Of a stretch of DNA of 64,000 nucleotides, positions 55,545 to 64,000 are shown piece after piece. Source of the stretch: Angiostrongylus vasorum (Eukaryota > Nematoda > Chromadorea > Rhabditida > Metastrongylidae); NCBI GenBank assembly GCA_018806985.1, contig JADANN010000305.1, forward strand, positions 62,001-126,000, in the 5' to 3' direction. Within the stretch, counting starts at the first letter, position 1, and every line of letters starts with the position of its first letter. Made by a program: the position numbers and the translations under genes. Under the pieces are notes generated by a model, which saw only the letters and a program-made list of their open reading frames with translations, was not told the DNA's origin and did no database searches.

Positions 55545-55886
55545 TGTTACGTCTCCTATTGGCTCATCACATCACGTCATGTACTCAGCAAGCAAGTATC
55601 ATGTTGCGACCGTGACTGTTTGTAGCCTCGCATGGCTGTACAGTAATAACCTCGGAGTACCAATGCCGTTTAATTAACGTTGTGTATGCGTATATAAAGG
55701 GGTATAATTACCTAAGTTTATAATTCTGCGGCACACACGATCACACGAGTAAAACACCCGCTTGGCGAGCCAACGAAGTTGAGCATTCCATCAACAGTTG
55801 GCGGGCAGAGGGCAAATCCGACCGACTATCATTCTATATTGCAGTGGCCAAACGATAAATATGCAGTAAATTGCGAAGGTTTAACA
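55545..55886 (+). repeat. Possible solo LTR with TATA box
   Basis: Bounded by TGTTA and TAACA, with TATATAAAGG at 55,691-55,700 and GCGGCACACACGATCACACG shortly after, an arrangement like U3-R-U5 of an LTR. Flanks do not show a target-site duplication, and no second copy is in the window, so this is a weak call. It could instead be a pol II promoter of unknown gene. Confidence 0.3.
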
Positions 55887-56054
55887 ATGTATCAAATTGA
55901 TGTTTTTTTTAATCGTTCAGGACAAACCTGATACCATTTCTTTATAAAATCATGAAGGAGATGTCTCAAAGGCCGTTGAGTGGAGCCGACAGCAATGTCT
56001 GCCTTGTAGTCGCTGTGCTATAGAAGAGGGCATAGAAAAACAGAAAGCTTGCGG

Positions 56055-56205
56055 CGATTCAAGCTAGGTGAGAAAAAGGTGAAACGAAGGACCCGTGTGG
56101 TGTGGCGGTGAACGCGTTAGCCACCTGTAAAAGTTGATCCCTACCAACCACAGAAACCTGCGGTACTGAGTTTTCCAAATATCTCAGCATCATCGTGGTT
56201 ACATG
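56055..56205 (-). repeat. Foldback repeat M, partial inverted copy
   Basis: CTAGGTGAGAAAAAGGTGAA, GAAGGACCCGTGTGGTGTGG, GAACGCGTTAGCCACCTG and AACCTGCGGTACTGAG correspond to M in inverse. Confidence 0.6.
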
Positions 56206-56519
56206 CATATATTCTATTCATGGAAATGAGAGCATGGATCTTTCAAAAATTAAAAAGTAATCTCATTCTTCAAATAAACCTAGGGGTCCCAATTTAGAAA
56301 AATCTGTTCAATTTTTTAGAACAAAATCCAGATAAACACCTGGGCTAGAAATTTAGAATTATGACTTGCTTTGTTCATAGTAGGTTTGGAAGTTTCCTAC
56401 CATACCGCCAATGGATTTGGTTGGCGTTGGTTTTCGATAACTGCTGATCAATTTTTTTGAGAAATAGGCTGCTTTATAGGAAAGGCTAGGCATCGCTATA
56501 TCGCTCTAACTGCAGATAT

Positions 56520-56670
56520 AACGTGTGATACAACAACAATGATGTCGAAATATTGGCAAAATTTCGAACAGTGGGTGTCGGCGATGGGGAACGAACGCGC
56601 TACTACCCTTTCCGGGCATTGTGGCGTTCATCACCTCACCATGCGGGTTCTTCGTTTGCAGATGTAATCC
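56520..56670 (+). repeat. Foldback repeat M, partial copy
   Basis: GATGTCGAAATATTGGCAAA, GGGGAACGAACGCGCTAC, CCCTTTCCGGGCATTGTGGC and CACCATGCGGGTTCTTCG. With the inverted copy at 56,055-56,205 it forms a pair of opposite orientation. Confidence 0.65.
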
Positions 56671-57284
56671 TTTAAAACGCATTCCACTGAATGATTTCCT
56701 GCTTGTACAATCGCTTTGCTGTTCGAGATAAAGCCCATGACGACCTGAGACACGCTCAAAGTTGGAAGCGTAAATTACTAGTCGGCAAATATACGATTAA
56801 AATTAAGGCATACCGCCGTGAAAATGTTGATCAAAAAGATGGAGCTGTACCAGTCTGTTTATTTGGTGCTCTAAAAAATATAAAGCAGACTGTATTAGAC
56901 CCCACCTGCAAAACCGCTGTCAATTTTCAACACCCTTAATTTGGCTGGAAGACTTTTGATATTAACGTAGTTTCATATTATGAAACACACATACAAATCG
57001 ACCAACGGGCAGACTCAAAGAAAGTTAGCAACTGAAGTAGTCGCACTTAGGATAATTCATACCTTAGCGCTGCTGGTTCCTCTCCTTGGCGCTTAAAATG
57101 CTCAACTGGTGTGAAGAATTCGCGCATTGCTTCATCAGGCGACAACTGCCTGCAGTATACACACACTCTTAGTGGCAAGAAATTACGGACGCGAAAAGAC
57201 GTACACTAAAACTAACTTAGAAGATGATACTTTCATTGCTTCGGCTGTTACGCAGCATTGCGGTTCGTTTCCTTTTTCAGCGAT
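56671..57284. other. No recognisable gene
   Basis: An 82-codon frame at 56,691-56,939 (start MISCLYNRFAVRDK) is lysine-rich but unrecognised, with no splice or repeat support. Confidence 0.4.
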
Positions 57285-57990
57285 TCCGCCGTTGTTGTAG
57301 AGCACACGTTTACTTCCATGCAAAAACGCATACAACCTAACAGTAGATGACGTCTCGGCAGAGTCGCATTTGTCAGAACATGCAAAGGTATACGGATATG
57401 CAATTCACTAGGCCAAACGCTTCAATAACACACACAGAAAGACGAAAATCCACATAGTAATCAGATCAGCAGCTTCTCGAAAAACCAACCGTTTTTTACG
57501 TGTCTTCCGCTGGGGAAGAAAAGAACAGCTGATTATAGTCGCATACGACACCAGGCGCGTGGGCGGATGTAGCGCAATGGTTGGAGGCGCCACTGCGACA
57601 CACACACGTGGAATCGATCCCCACGTCTATGGCGCACCAAGCATACTTCGGTAGGCCACCATGAGTCACTGTAAAGGCCAGATGTGCATCCAGTCACCTC
57701 CAACGATACTTAGTAAAGTCGAATACATGGCGCATCCCTCAGGGGATTGATCAACGCCAAGAGCTTTATCATTCTATCCTCCATAGCACCACCCCACATC
57801 AAAAATCAGTGCGAAGATAAAGGGGTAATGTGACTTTTACATCAAATTCGTCTCCGCTATGCTTCTGTATCCGGTGCGTCACTAGCGGTTGCCATCTATG
57901 TGTTCTTTATACCAATACATTAATGTCTGCCCGCTTTGCCAATATATTCATCTCCGCAGGCATTACAAGAGATCAGGTATATCATACCTA
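57285..57990. repeat. Hammerhead-arm repeat interrupted by a SINE
   Basis: Left arm TTTACTTCCATGCAAAAA and a damaged box (GACGTCTCGGCAGAG at 57,349 on), CACTAGGCCAAACGCTTCAA, then the interior GAACAGCTGATTATAGTCGC. The interior resumes at about 57,787 with CACCACCCCACATC, as at 49,333. The block between is SINE sequence. Confidence 0.7.
57556..57785 (+). mobile_element. tRNA-derived SINE
   Basis: tRNA-like head GGCGGATGTAGCGCAATGG (A box TAGCGCAATGG) and GTGGAATCGATCCCCACG (B box and T-arm pairing CGTGG/CCACG), closing CACCA. The body has TTCGGTAGGCCACCATGAGT, GTAAAGTCGAATACATGGCG and GATTGATCAACGCC. The clean split of the host repeat into two halves shows insertion. Confidence 0.7.
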
Positions 57991-58169
57991 AACTCACCGT
58001 TCCCTGCCATAACTGCAAATTACGACAGAATTTCCAGAATAGTTTGAAAAAAATAGACGTAGCAATCTGATAACAAACACATGTAGACACGTGAATCATA
58101 CCATTAAAAAAACACTACGATGGTATCGAAATGGAAGGAAATGTTTACTCAGAAGAGCTCAAATATGCT
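57991..58169. other. Short unassigned stretch
   Basis: AT-rich; nothing recognised. Confidence 0.4.
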
Positions 58170-58480
58170 AATTTCCAAAACCGACTTTCTGTTAACCTCG
58201 GCATTGATTGACAATTCGATGTTTTTCTTCAATAAGCAACAACACGAGGTTGTTATTATACAATAGGATACAGTAGCTGACGTTTCGGCGGTTTCGTCTT
58301 CTTCAGAGCCAGGAAAGGTGAAATTGAGATGCGATCTACTCAGCCAAACACTTTCATAACCCTGGCAGATAAAACTTAACAAATAAATTTACATTCGCAT
58401 AAGAAACAGTTTCATTTGAACACCTGCCGTTTATTTGTTGTAAGTATTTCAGTTAGTTGGCGGAAAGCAGCCGCACAGAG
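58170..58480 (-). repeat. Hammerhead-bearing arm beside RTE-2 copy b
   Basis: CCGACTTTCTGTTAACCTCG, CACGAGGTTGTTATTATACA, the inverted hammerhead motif, and TCAGCCAAACACTTTCATAA. RTE-2 copy b starts abruptly at 58,481. Confidence 0.65.
58276..58310 (-). ncRNA. Hammerhead-ribozyme-like motif, intact core
   Basis: Minus strand: GGCT, CTGAAGA, stem II GACG-AAAC-CGCC with one A-C mismatch, GAAACGTC, AGCT. Stem I GGCT/AGCT. The core boxes are complete. Confidence 0.6.
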
Positions 58481-59706
58481 TGAAAAGGATTTTGCTGCAT
58501 GGACCACATCCAAACCGTGTCTAGGGTCATCGAAGTTTGTCAGAAATACCACCTACCTCTAGTTCTTACCTTTTTCGACTATGAAAAGGCGTTTGACAGT
58601 GTCGAAACGAATGCAATTCTATCGTCGCTCGTCGACAAAGGAGTGGACCCGTCCTACATAAGAATAGTGTCCGGCTGTTATCGGAACAGCACTTTGAAAA
58701 TACAGATTTTGCATCGACCTCTTGCCGTACCCATAGGAAAAGGGGTTTGACAGGGCGACACAATATCGCCAAAGCTGTTCAGTGCCGCACTGCGGTAGAT
58801 AATGAAGTCACACGATTGAGGTGAGAAAAGCATACCTATTGATGGAATATTGCTATCAAACTTTTGTTTTGCCGACGACATCGTCATCTTCCCAAGAAGT
58901 ACTGGTGAAGCAGAGATAATGGTCAACGTGCTCAACGAAGAGGGGAAAAAGGATTAGACTGGACATAAATCGGAAGAAGACCCAGTTCATGGAAAACCCA
59001 TGGTGCGAAGGCGAAAAAAATTGAATTGGATGGCTGTTTCATTGCAGAGACCACCTCGTACGTATACTTTGGGCGATCAATGATCATGGAAAACAACATG
59101 AAAGAGGAAATAGATAGAAGGAGGAGAGCAGCTTGAGCAGCATTCGGGGCTCTCAAAGAAGAAACCGACCAACTGAAGGACCCGAAAATCCGCGCTCACC
59201 TTTTCGATTCTAGGGTCCTCCCAGCGCTCTGTTATGCTGCAGAGACATGGGTTGATACTTCAACCACGTCAAGAATGCTTTGCACTACTCACAGTGCGCA
59301 TGACCGATGTCTTCTGAGATATAATCGGCACTCTCAATATCTAGCCGGAATGCGAAATTCTGACCTTCGAAATCTGTCACATCTTCGAGATCGAAGAGAA
59401 TATATATCGATGGCGAAACATCGATGTGCCGGTCACATAATGGGAAGAACAGACGACAGGTGGACGAAAAGAACAGTGGAGTGGACTCCAAGAGAATGCA
59501 AACGTCCCCAAAGACGACCGCCTACACGTTGGGCGGACGTGCTCGTAAACAAAGCTAATCAGCTGTATCCGCAACTGCAGTTGTCTTACAGATTACGGTA
59601 TGAGACTCGCAAGCGCTACCATGCTCGAGCAAGACAACCACCGTGGACTACGATTGCGAGAGAAAGGAACGAATGGCTTATGTGCTGGGGTCCGTACAGC
59701 TCGTGA
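58481..59706 (+). pseudogene. RTE-2 reverse transcriptase and C-terminal region, nearly readable
   Basis: MDHIQTVSRVIEVCQKYHLP from 58,499. Motif A FFDYEKAFDSVE with the catalytic Asp present (58,571-58,606). A stop replaces Arg after PIGKGV (58,748-58,750), then QGDTISPKLFSAAL, and FCFADDIVIF with the intact FADD box (about 58,859-58,890). A frameshift follows near 58,950, then FGRSMIMENNMKEEIDRRRR, LPALCYAAETWVDTSTT and the long open C-terminal part 59,275-59,706 with KHRCAGHIMGRTDDRWTKR and RPPTRWADVLV, ending CWGPYSS. Fewer lesions than copy a, so it is younger. Confidence 0.92.
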
Positions 59707-59745
59707 AGACGGACCGTCCAAGTATCCAATTAGGTAATCCGGATT
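58481..59745 (+). mobile_element. RTE-2 type LINE, copy b (5' truncated)
   Basis: Begins inside the RT, as usual for incomplete reverse transcription, and runs through the stop at 59,706 to the 3' end GACGGACCGTCCAAGTATCC. Its 3' end resembles that of repeat T. Confidence 0.92.
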
Positions 59746-61318
59746 GAATATGAGATATCGTCGGCCAAAATCTGTTTTTCCACAAAAATTGTATAAATTT
59801 ACAGGAGCCATTTACAAAACCATTATGATGTTTCTTGATCGAAGATGTACGTCCTACTTTTTTAATGAACTTATAGCGGAATAATACAGGCCCAAAGATG
59901 TAGCTTTCGTAAAGGTTTATGACCCACCACCACAAAAAGAAATTAAAGCGATTAGTCCTGGACTTGGCGGCCAGTCTACATTGGTGTGTACAATTCTGAA
60001 AGTAAGGAGTAGGAGAAAAAAATCTAGCTTGGTTACAGAATTAAAGATTTTTCCCCACAAAAATTTTTTTAGCAAAGACAATAAAAATAAGTAGAAAATA
60101 GGAAGCGCTGTGACAAAAGGAAATTTAATAAAAGAAAATCAACAGTATAAAGAAACCTCGTTGATAACTTTGGTGGCACGAATGTTACAATTTCGCAGAG
60201 AAAGGAAAGCAGTGCAACGGGATATGCTTACCTTATTGGCAACGATGTGCATTAAGCTCAACACATACACAGCTTCAACTCTTGGCATTTAGCGCAGCTG
60301 CCGTATGGGATTACGCGCAATTTCATTTCACCCATTGTCGTTTATGTATCGTTCACTCGTCGCCATCAGTTGTCCATGCTGGTTTTTAGATAAATAGAAA
60401 ACAGTTCATCGGTTAACAGTAGACTCGAGGAGTTGAGAATACAGTAGACGCACAGACGACTAAACCTTGATTTATCGTCCTTGTGATATATTGGTTACTA
60501 CTATGTTGTTAGAAAACCAATGAAGGATTTCAATCTATGGTCATAATGTGGCACATTTCACTTAACAATAGATTTTATTAGTCAAAATGGAAGCCATGGG
60601 AAGCTACACGTCTTTGCCAGCGAAAAACAAGACAGGCTGAGAAATTTTGTGGTAGATCAGACAGACTTTCCTTGTCCGGCTCGTTTAAGCTCTGCAATGT
60701 CGGTACTGCAATTTGCCGCCAATTGCAATGCATGTCGTGCTTTCTCGGATTTTTAAAAGTACTTGGACACCCCAAAACAGTAGAGTTGCTTATGCTATTT
60801 TTTTTATACAACTTGTTGAACAGTTCTGCCCGTGATATTTGCGAAACTTTAAACCGCAGGTGTCTGGTTCTATTACTTTAACTAAGGTGAATGCCGATTT
60901 TTTGCTCATCGGACCAATCCGTTTGATGGGTGATTTCTCATAGCCCTATAGGTTGAAACGCGGCAGCGAAAAAGGCAAAAAGAATGAAACGCGTAGTGGG
61001 TTGGTGCACATGTTACCCTCCAATTCAAAAGAAAAAAACAATCAGAATTCAAAAAGGAGAGTTCAACGTTGGTAGAACCAATCCAATCGCGCTCAACTCA
61101 ATCAAGCTCTGATAATTGTAAAAGAGTGATTTCTTTGAGTTGAAAGCAAGGCTATGAAATAAGTGGTTTTGAGCACTATTTCTAAGATATCCGCGAATAG
61201 TATGAAAGAAATAGTTGAAAACTGCTTTTAAACATGACATACAACAAACCACATTGCTGCAGGTACACATTGCATATCCCCAGCGCTCCCGAGGAATAGT
61301 TAGCTGTTCTAGTGATGC

Positions 61319-61320
<2 letters not shown>
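59746..61320. other. About 1.6 kb without recognised features
   Basis: AT-rich with short frames only (for example 60,110-60,292 and 60,672-60,881). No repeat partner found within the window. Confidence 0.45.

Positions 61321-61351
<31 letters not shown>
61321..61351. repeat. (AT)n microsatellite
   Basis: About 15 perfect AT units. Confidence 0.97.
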
Positions 61352-61352
<1 letters not shown>

Positions 61353-61447
61353 ACAAAGCAGTGTATAAAAAAGTGTAGCTGATGGTTTGCTTTTCTTGTA
61401 CACAGGAAATTTTTCTAAGCATCGCACTTCATGGTGCATTGCTGAGA

Positions 61448-61835
61448 TATCCTCCCAACTGTTTACCGCCTCATCGTGGCTGGGAGGTGTTCCTGGGTGT
61501 TGGGCTGCTATGTGCAGTGGAGGTCATCACTCCGATGGAGTTCCCAGGCTGAGAAGGAGTCCGGCTTTTCAATCAGAAAGCATACCTAGAGTAAACATGT
61601 ACCAGTATCCACCACCGTCTTGGTATTGAACTAGTCACATGGTGGGAAATCTCCCTCTGATCTGTAAAGGCTGTGCTGTGACTCCCTGTGGTGGACTTTG
61701 GTTAGGCTGAGCTCAAAACTCCGGTGAAACACAATAGTTAAACCAGCAAAACTCCCAAAAAGGGGAGATTGTGCTGAAGCCTGCACAACTAGTGAGGACG
61801 GGCCGTCCGAGCATGCAAGTAAGTATTCTGAGATA
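61448..61835 (+). repeat. Repeat T, copy 5
   Basis: CCTCCCAACTGTTTACCGCC start, AGGAGTCCGGCTTTTCAATC, AGAGTAAACATGTACC and AGTTAAACCAGCAAAACTCC. The end GTGAGGACGGGCCGTCCGAG plus GCAAGTAAGTA is the clearest match to the RTE-2 3' end at 59,704-59,740. Confidence 0.85.
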
Positions 61836-63049
61836 CGAACATCAAGTGCAAAGTATGCTTTGCCTTCTCTGACCTGGAACCCATTCAACTAAAATTCAAC
61901 ATTGTAGTAGCCATAGTGTCCATCGCTGCCACCATCTATAGATATTAGACGTCAAAAAAAGTTTTATTTTTTTTAACCTTTATTGGCACAGTTCATACAT
62001 TCTAGATAGGTTTTCGTTTTTATGCCACGGATAAGTACTATGGTAGTGGCCTTGTGATTCGAACCAAGGCATTTCATTGTTGTTAGTGTGGGAAAAAATA
62101 GCAATAATTTTATGGAAAGACTATCATTTCACGTCAACGGTGAGTGAGCAATAGTCCCCTATTCATTGGTTTGCGTGAGGTAGATATGAAGTGCTTACTG
62201 TAGCTAACCTTTCGGTTCGTTCGTCTTCCCCAGAGCCGCAATAATTCGAGTCCAGCATCCACAGTGATTTTACCAACCCTGTGCTAATTCACTGATAAAA
62301 CAAAATAAATAGTAGTAGTGATCTCTGTATCTCCTCTACATAATCTTTATCCACTCTGTGGAAATAGTACCGTCTCTTTGTCGCCAATGAGCGCTGTGCA
62401 ATGAGACGTGTTCCTAAGACACTGATGTCTTCGTTTGTCATCACGAGTTGGTTAATCGTTTAATTCGATAGACTCCAGGTATGGCTGGAATTGAAGGATT
62501 TCACTGAGCCTTCGATGAACTCTGACTGATTAGTGATATGTTGACTCTTTTGAACACTTCACGGAGAGGAATGATGCCCGCAATTGAGCAAAGAATGAGG
62601 CCAGTTTTCGTTTCCGACTTCTTTCTTATTTTTTTGTCACCGTTTTTTTCGTTTTTCATGGTACTCTTGCAAATCGTCGATTGAAGTTTCTAAGGTTGAC
62701 AGTTGTCTTCGATCAAGTAGTGCTCCGAAATGACTATGAAGAAAGTGGAGTGCGGAGAAAGATGTGCCAGGTTACCGTCAACGGAACTAGCAAGCATGTT
62801 AATCTTTCCTTCCAAGAGTTTCTATGAATGTTCCTTTCCCTTAGATTATGTACACGACCCCTATAATATTCACCTAATGTTTTCCAGGTGGATCGGGTAT
62901 GTTTTACCACCATCTCCACCTATCTCATTCGGGTTGATGACACCACACATCTTTCTCTAGATTAATACAACCGCGACTTTTTTCCACTTCTACTGCTTTT
63001 CTGTTGCGCTACAGTAATACCATGTTGTGTCATTATATCCCACATGTTA
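61836..63049. other. About 1.2 kb without recognised genes
   Basis: A decayed inverted hammerhead box lies at 62,204-62,240 (TAGCTAACCTTTCGGTTCG, then CTTCCCCAGAGCCGC). Overlapping frames at 62,730-62,960 are on both strands and unsupported. Confidence 0.45.
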
Positions 63050-63300
63050 TTTCGTAATGGCTGAGATAACAAAGTTTCTAATCCCCCTTCCGGGGGCTAA
63101 CACCACTACACCAAGCGAATCCTTCGTTTCTCTTCTCTCCCAGCCGTGTTATTGAGCTATAGGCACTATCAGCAATCATCAGTCATATGGTGTAGTGGTG
63201 GAAACAGTAGTTCCCGGAAAGGGTAATAGGGTGTTCGGTCTATATTTCAGACACCTGCGGTCCGGAATTTTGCAAATATCTTAGCAATATTGTGGTTCTT
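63050..63300 (+). repeat. Foldback repeat M, diverged
   Basis: GGCTGAGATAACAAAG, CCTTCGTTTCTCTTCTCTCC, ATCAGCAATCATCAGTCA, then the inverted arm CACCTGCGGTCCGGAATTTT and GCAAATATCTTAGCAAT. Confidence 0.65.
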
Positions 63301-63302
63301 CT

Positions 63303-63345
63303 CCTAACATCGTCCTTTCGACTTCGCGTTCAATAATGCTAACTC
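63303..63345 (-). repeat. RTE-1 sliver
   Basis: CCTAACATCGTCCTTTCGAC followed by TCGCGTTCAATAATGCT matches the RTE-1 segment at 42,950-42,990 and 32,862-32,900 over about 40 bp and joins K exactly at 63,346. Confidence 0.55.
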
Positions 63346-63538
63346 ATCTCGAATAAGCGAACACATCCGGCGACGCTCTTTAATACAGGGCGGTTGTTTT
63401 TGTTCTTCAACTGATAATCCACAATGCAATCGGTATTTTGTCAGGGAGCATATAGCGAGTAGCAAAACGAAACAAACCAAAACAAAACAGAACAAAATAA
63501 TAATCATCACTAATGATTATTAATGATACTAATGATAA
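63346..63538 (-). repeat. Repeat K, partial inverted copy
   Basis: Inverse of 46,640-46,835. It breaks off in the 68-codon frame after MCSLIRD. Joined to M in the same way as at 46,635. Confidence 0.8.
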
Positions 63539-64000
63539 TCACAAGATTGCTGAGATGTTTGAAAAACTCCGGACCGCAGGTGTTTGCGGTGGGAAACGAA
63601 CGCGCTATTGTCCTTTCCGGGGAGTGACCCGTTCACCACCACACCATGCGGGTCTTTCGTTTCGCCTGTCTCTCAGCTAATTCTTATCGATCTGTGCCAT
63701 CAGCAATCACCCGTCACCGAGACTGATCTGGGGAGCCCACATCGGCATTAAACCCAGTTAAGCTGAGGCTATATTTGAATTCGCAATATTTAGCTTTTTT
63801 ATTTTCTGCCTTTTATACTTTTTATGGCAGGTTATTGCTCTGCGAAATACAACCACAAGATTGCTGAGATATTTGCAAAACTCCGGACCGCAGGTGTTTG
63901 CGGTGGGAAACGAACGCGCTATTGTCCTTCCCGGGGGAGCAGCGCGTTCACTACCACACCATGCGGGTCCTTCGTTTCGCCTGTCTCTCAGCTAGTTCTT
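63539..64000 (+). repeat. Foldback repeat M, two tandem copies (cut by window end)
   Basis: ACAAGATTGC starts at 63,541 and again at 63,855, giving a 314-bp period. Each copy has CTCCGGACCGCAGGTGTTTG, GGGAAACGAACGCGCTATTG and CACACCATGCGGGTC. The longer form includes GAGACTGATCTGGGGAGCCC, AACCCAGTTAAGCTGAGGC and a TTATTTTCTGCC spacer. The second copy runs off the window. Confidence 0.85.

Noticed and set aside
56691..56939. 82-codon frame as a host gene
   Set aside because: No similarity recognised, no upstream signals, and surrounded by repeat fragments.

Overview
The window looks like repeat-dense, gene-poor nuclear DNA of a parasitic nematode. A strongylid of the hookworm type fits best. 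The basis is the protein style of two RTE-type LINE families, a BEL/Pao element whose catalytic box reads YVDN, a Penelope-like reverse transcriptase, very short spliced exons and a family of collagen-like genes. This assignment rests on recognition, not on a search. I found no bacterial operon, rRNA, tRNA, CRISPR array or intact host housekeeping gene.

Layout. 1-4.6 kb: fragments of dispersed repeats (here named K, R, T, M) and an LTR. 4.7-7.9 kb: RTE-1 copy A (minus). 7.9-11 kb: collagen-like unit 1 (plus) and its downstream repeat S. 11.5-14.2 kb: a direct duplication, an R copy and an M copy. 14.2-18.2 kb: a frameshifted BEL/Pao element cut off after the reverse transcriptase. 19-23.7 kb: three copies of repeat T, an unassigned ORF and divergent collagen-like copy 5 (minus). 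24.5-26.6 kb: a decayed Penelope-like element. 26.6-32.0 kb: collagen-like unit 2, interrupted by an M element and by RTE-2 copy a. 32.0-38.0 kb: collagen-like unit 3, interrupted by RTE-1 copy B and a hairpin element Q. 41.3-46.0 kb: T copy 4, S, and RTE-1 copy C. 46.4-54.2 kb (minus): an M-K-R block and collagen-like unit 4, split by a 3.0 kb insertion with perfect 15-bp target-site duplications. 54.5-64 kb: a second LTR, SINE-like elements, RTE-2 copy b, T copy 5 and M/K repeats running off the end.

Two themes tie this together. First, a repeated gene unit (R sequence, leader, 45-nt signal-peptide exon, Gly-X-Y exon, conserved 3' region, then S) occurs at least five times. It starts MKHH and continues straight into Gly-X-Y repeats. 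Every copy carries at least one defect, so whether any is expressed is open. Second, many repeats carry a short motif, CTGANGA - small hairpin - GAAACGTC - AGC, that matches a minimal hammerhead ribozyme core of the kind known from Penelope-like elements. The best copies also show stem I and stem II pairing, and several sit in inverted pairs at element ends.

The repeats form a nested record: LINEs, hairpin elements and SINEs have inserted into older collagen-like units. Repeat T seems to be an internally deleted derivative of RTE-2, since it resembles both ends of that LINE. Letters K, R, S, T, M, Q and D are my own labels for repeat families seen within this window. Most boundaries are approximate to 10-30 bp unless a target-site duplication fixes them.
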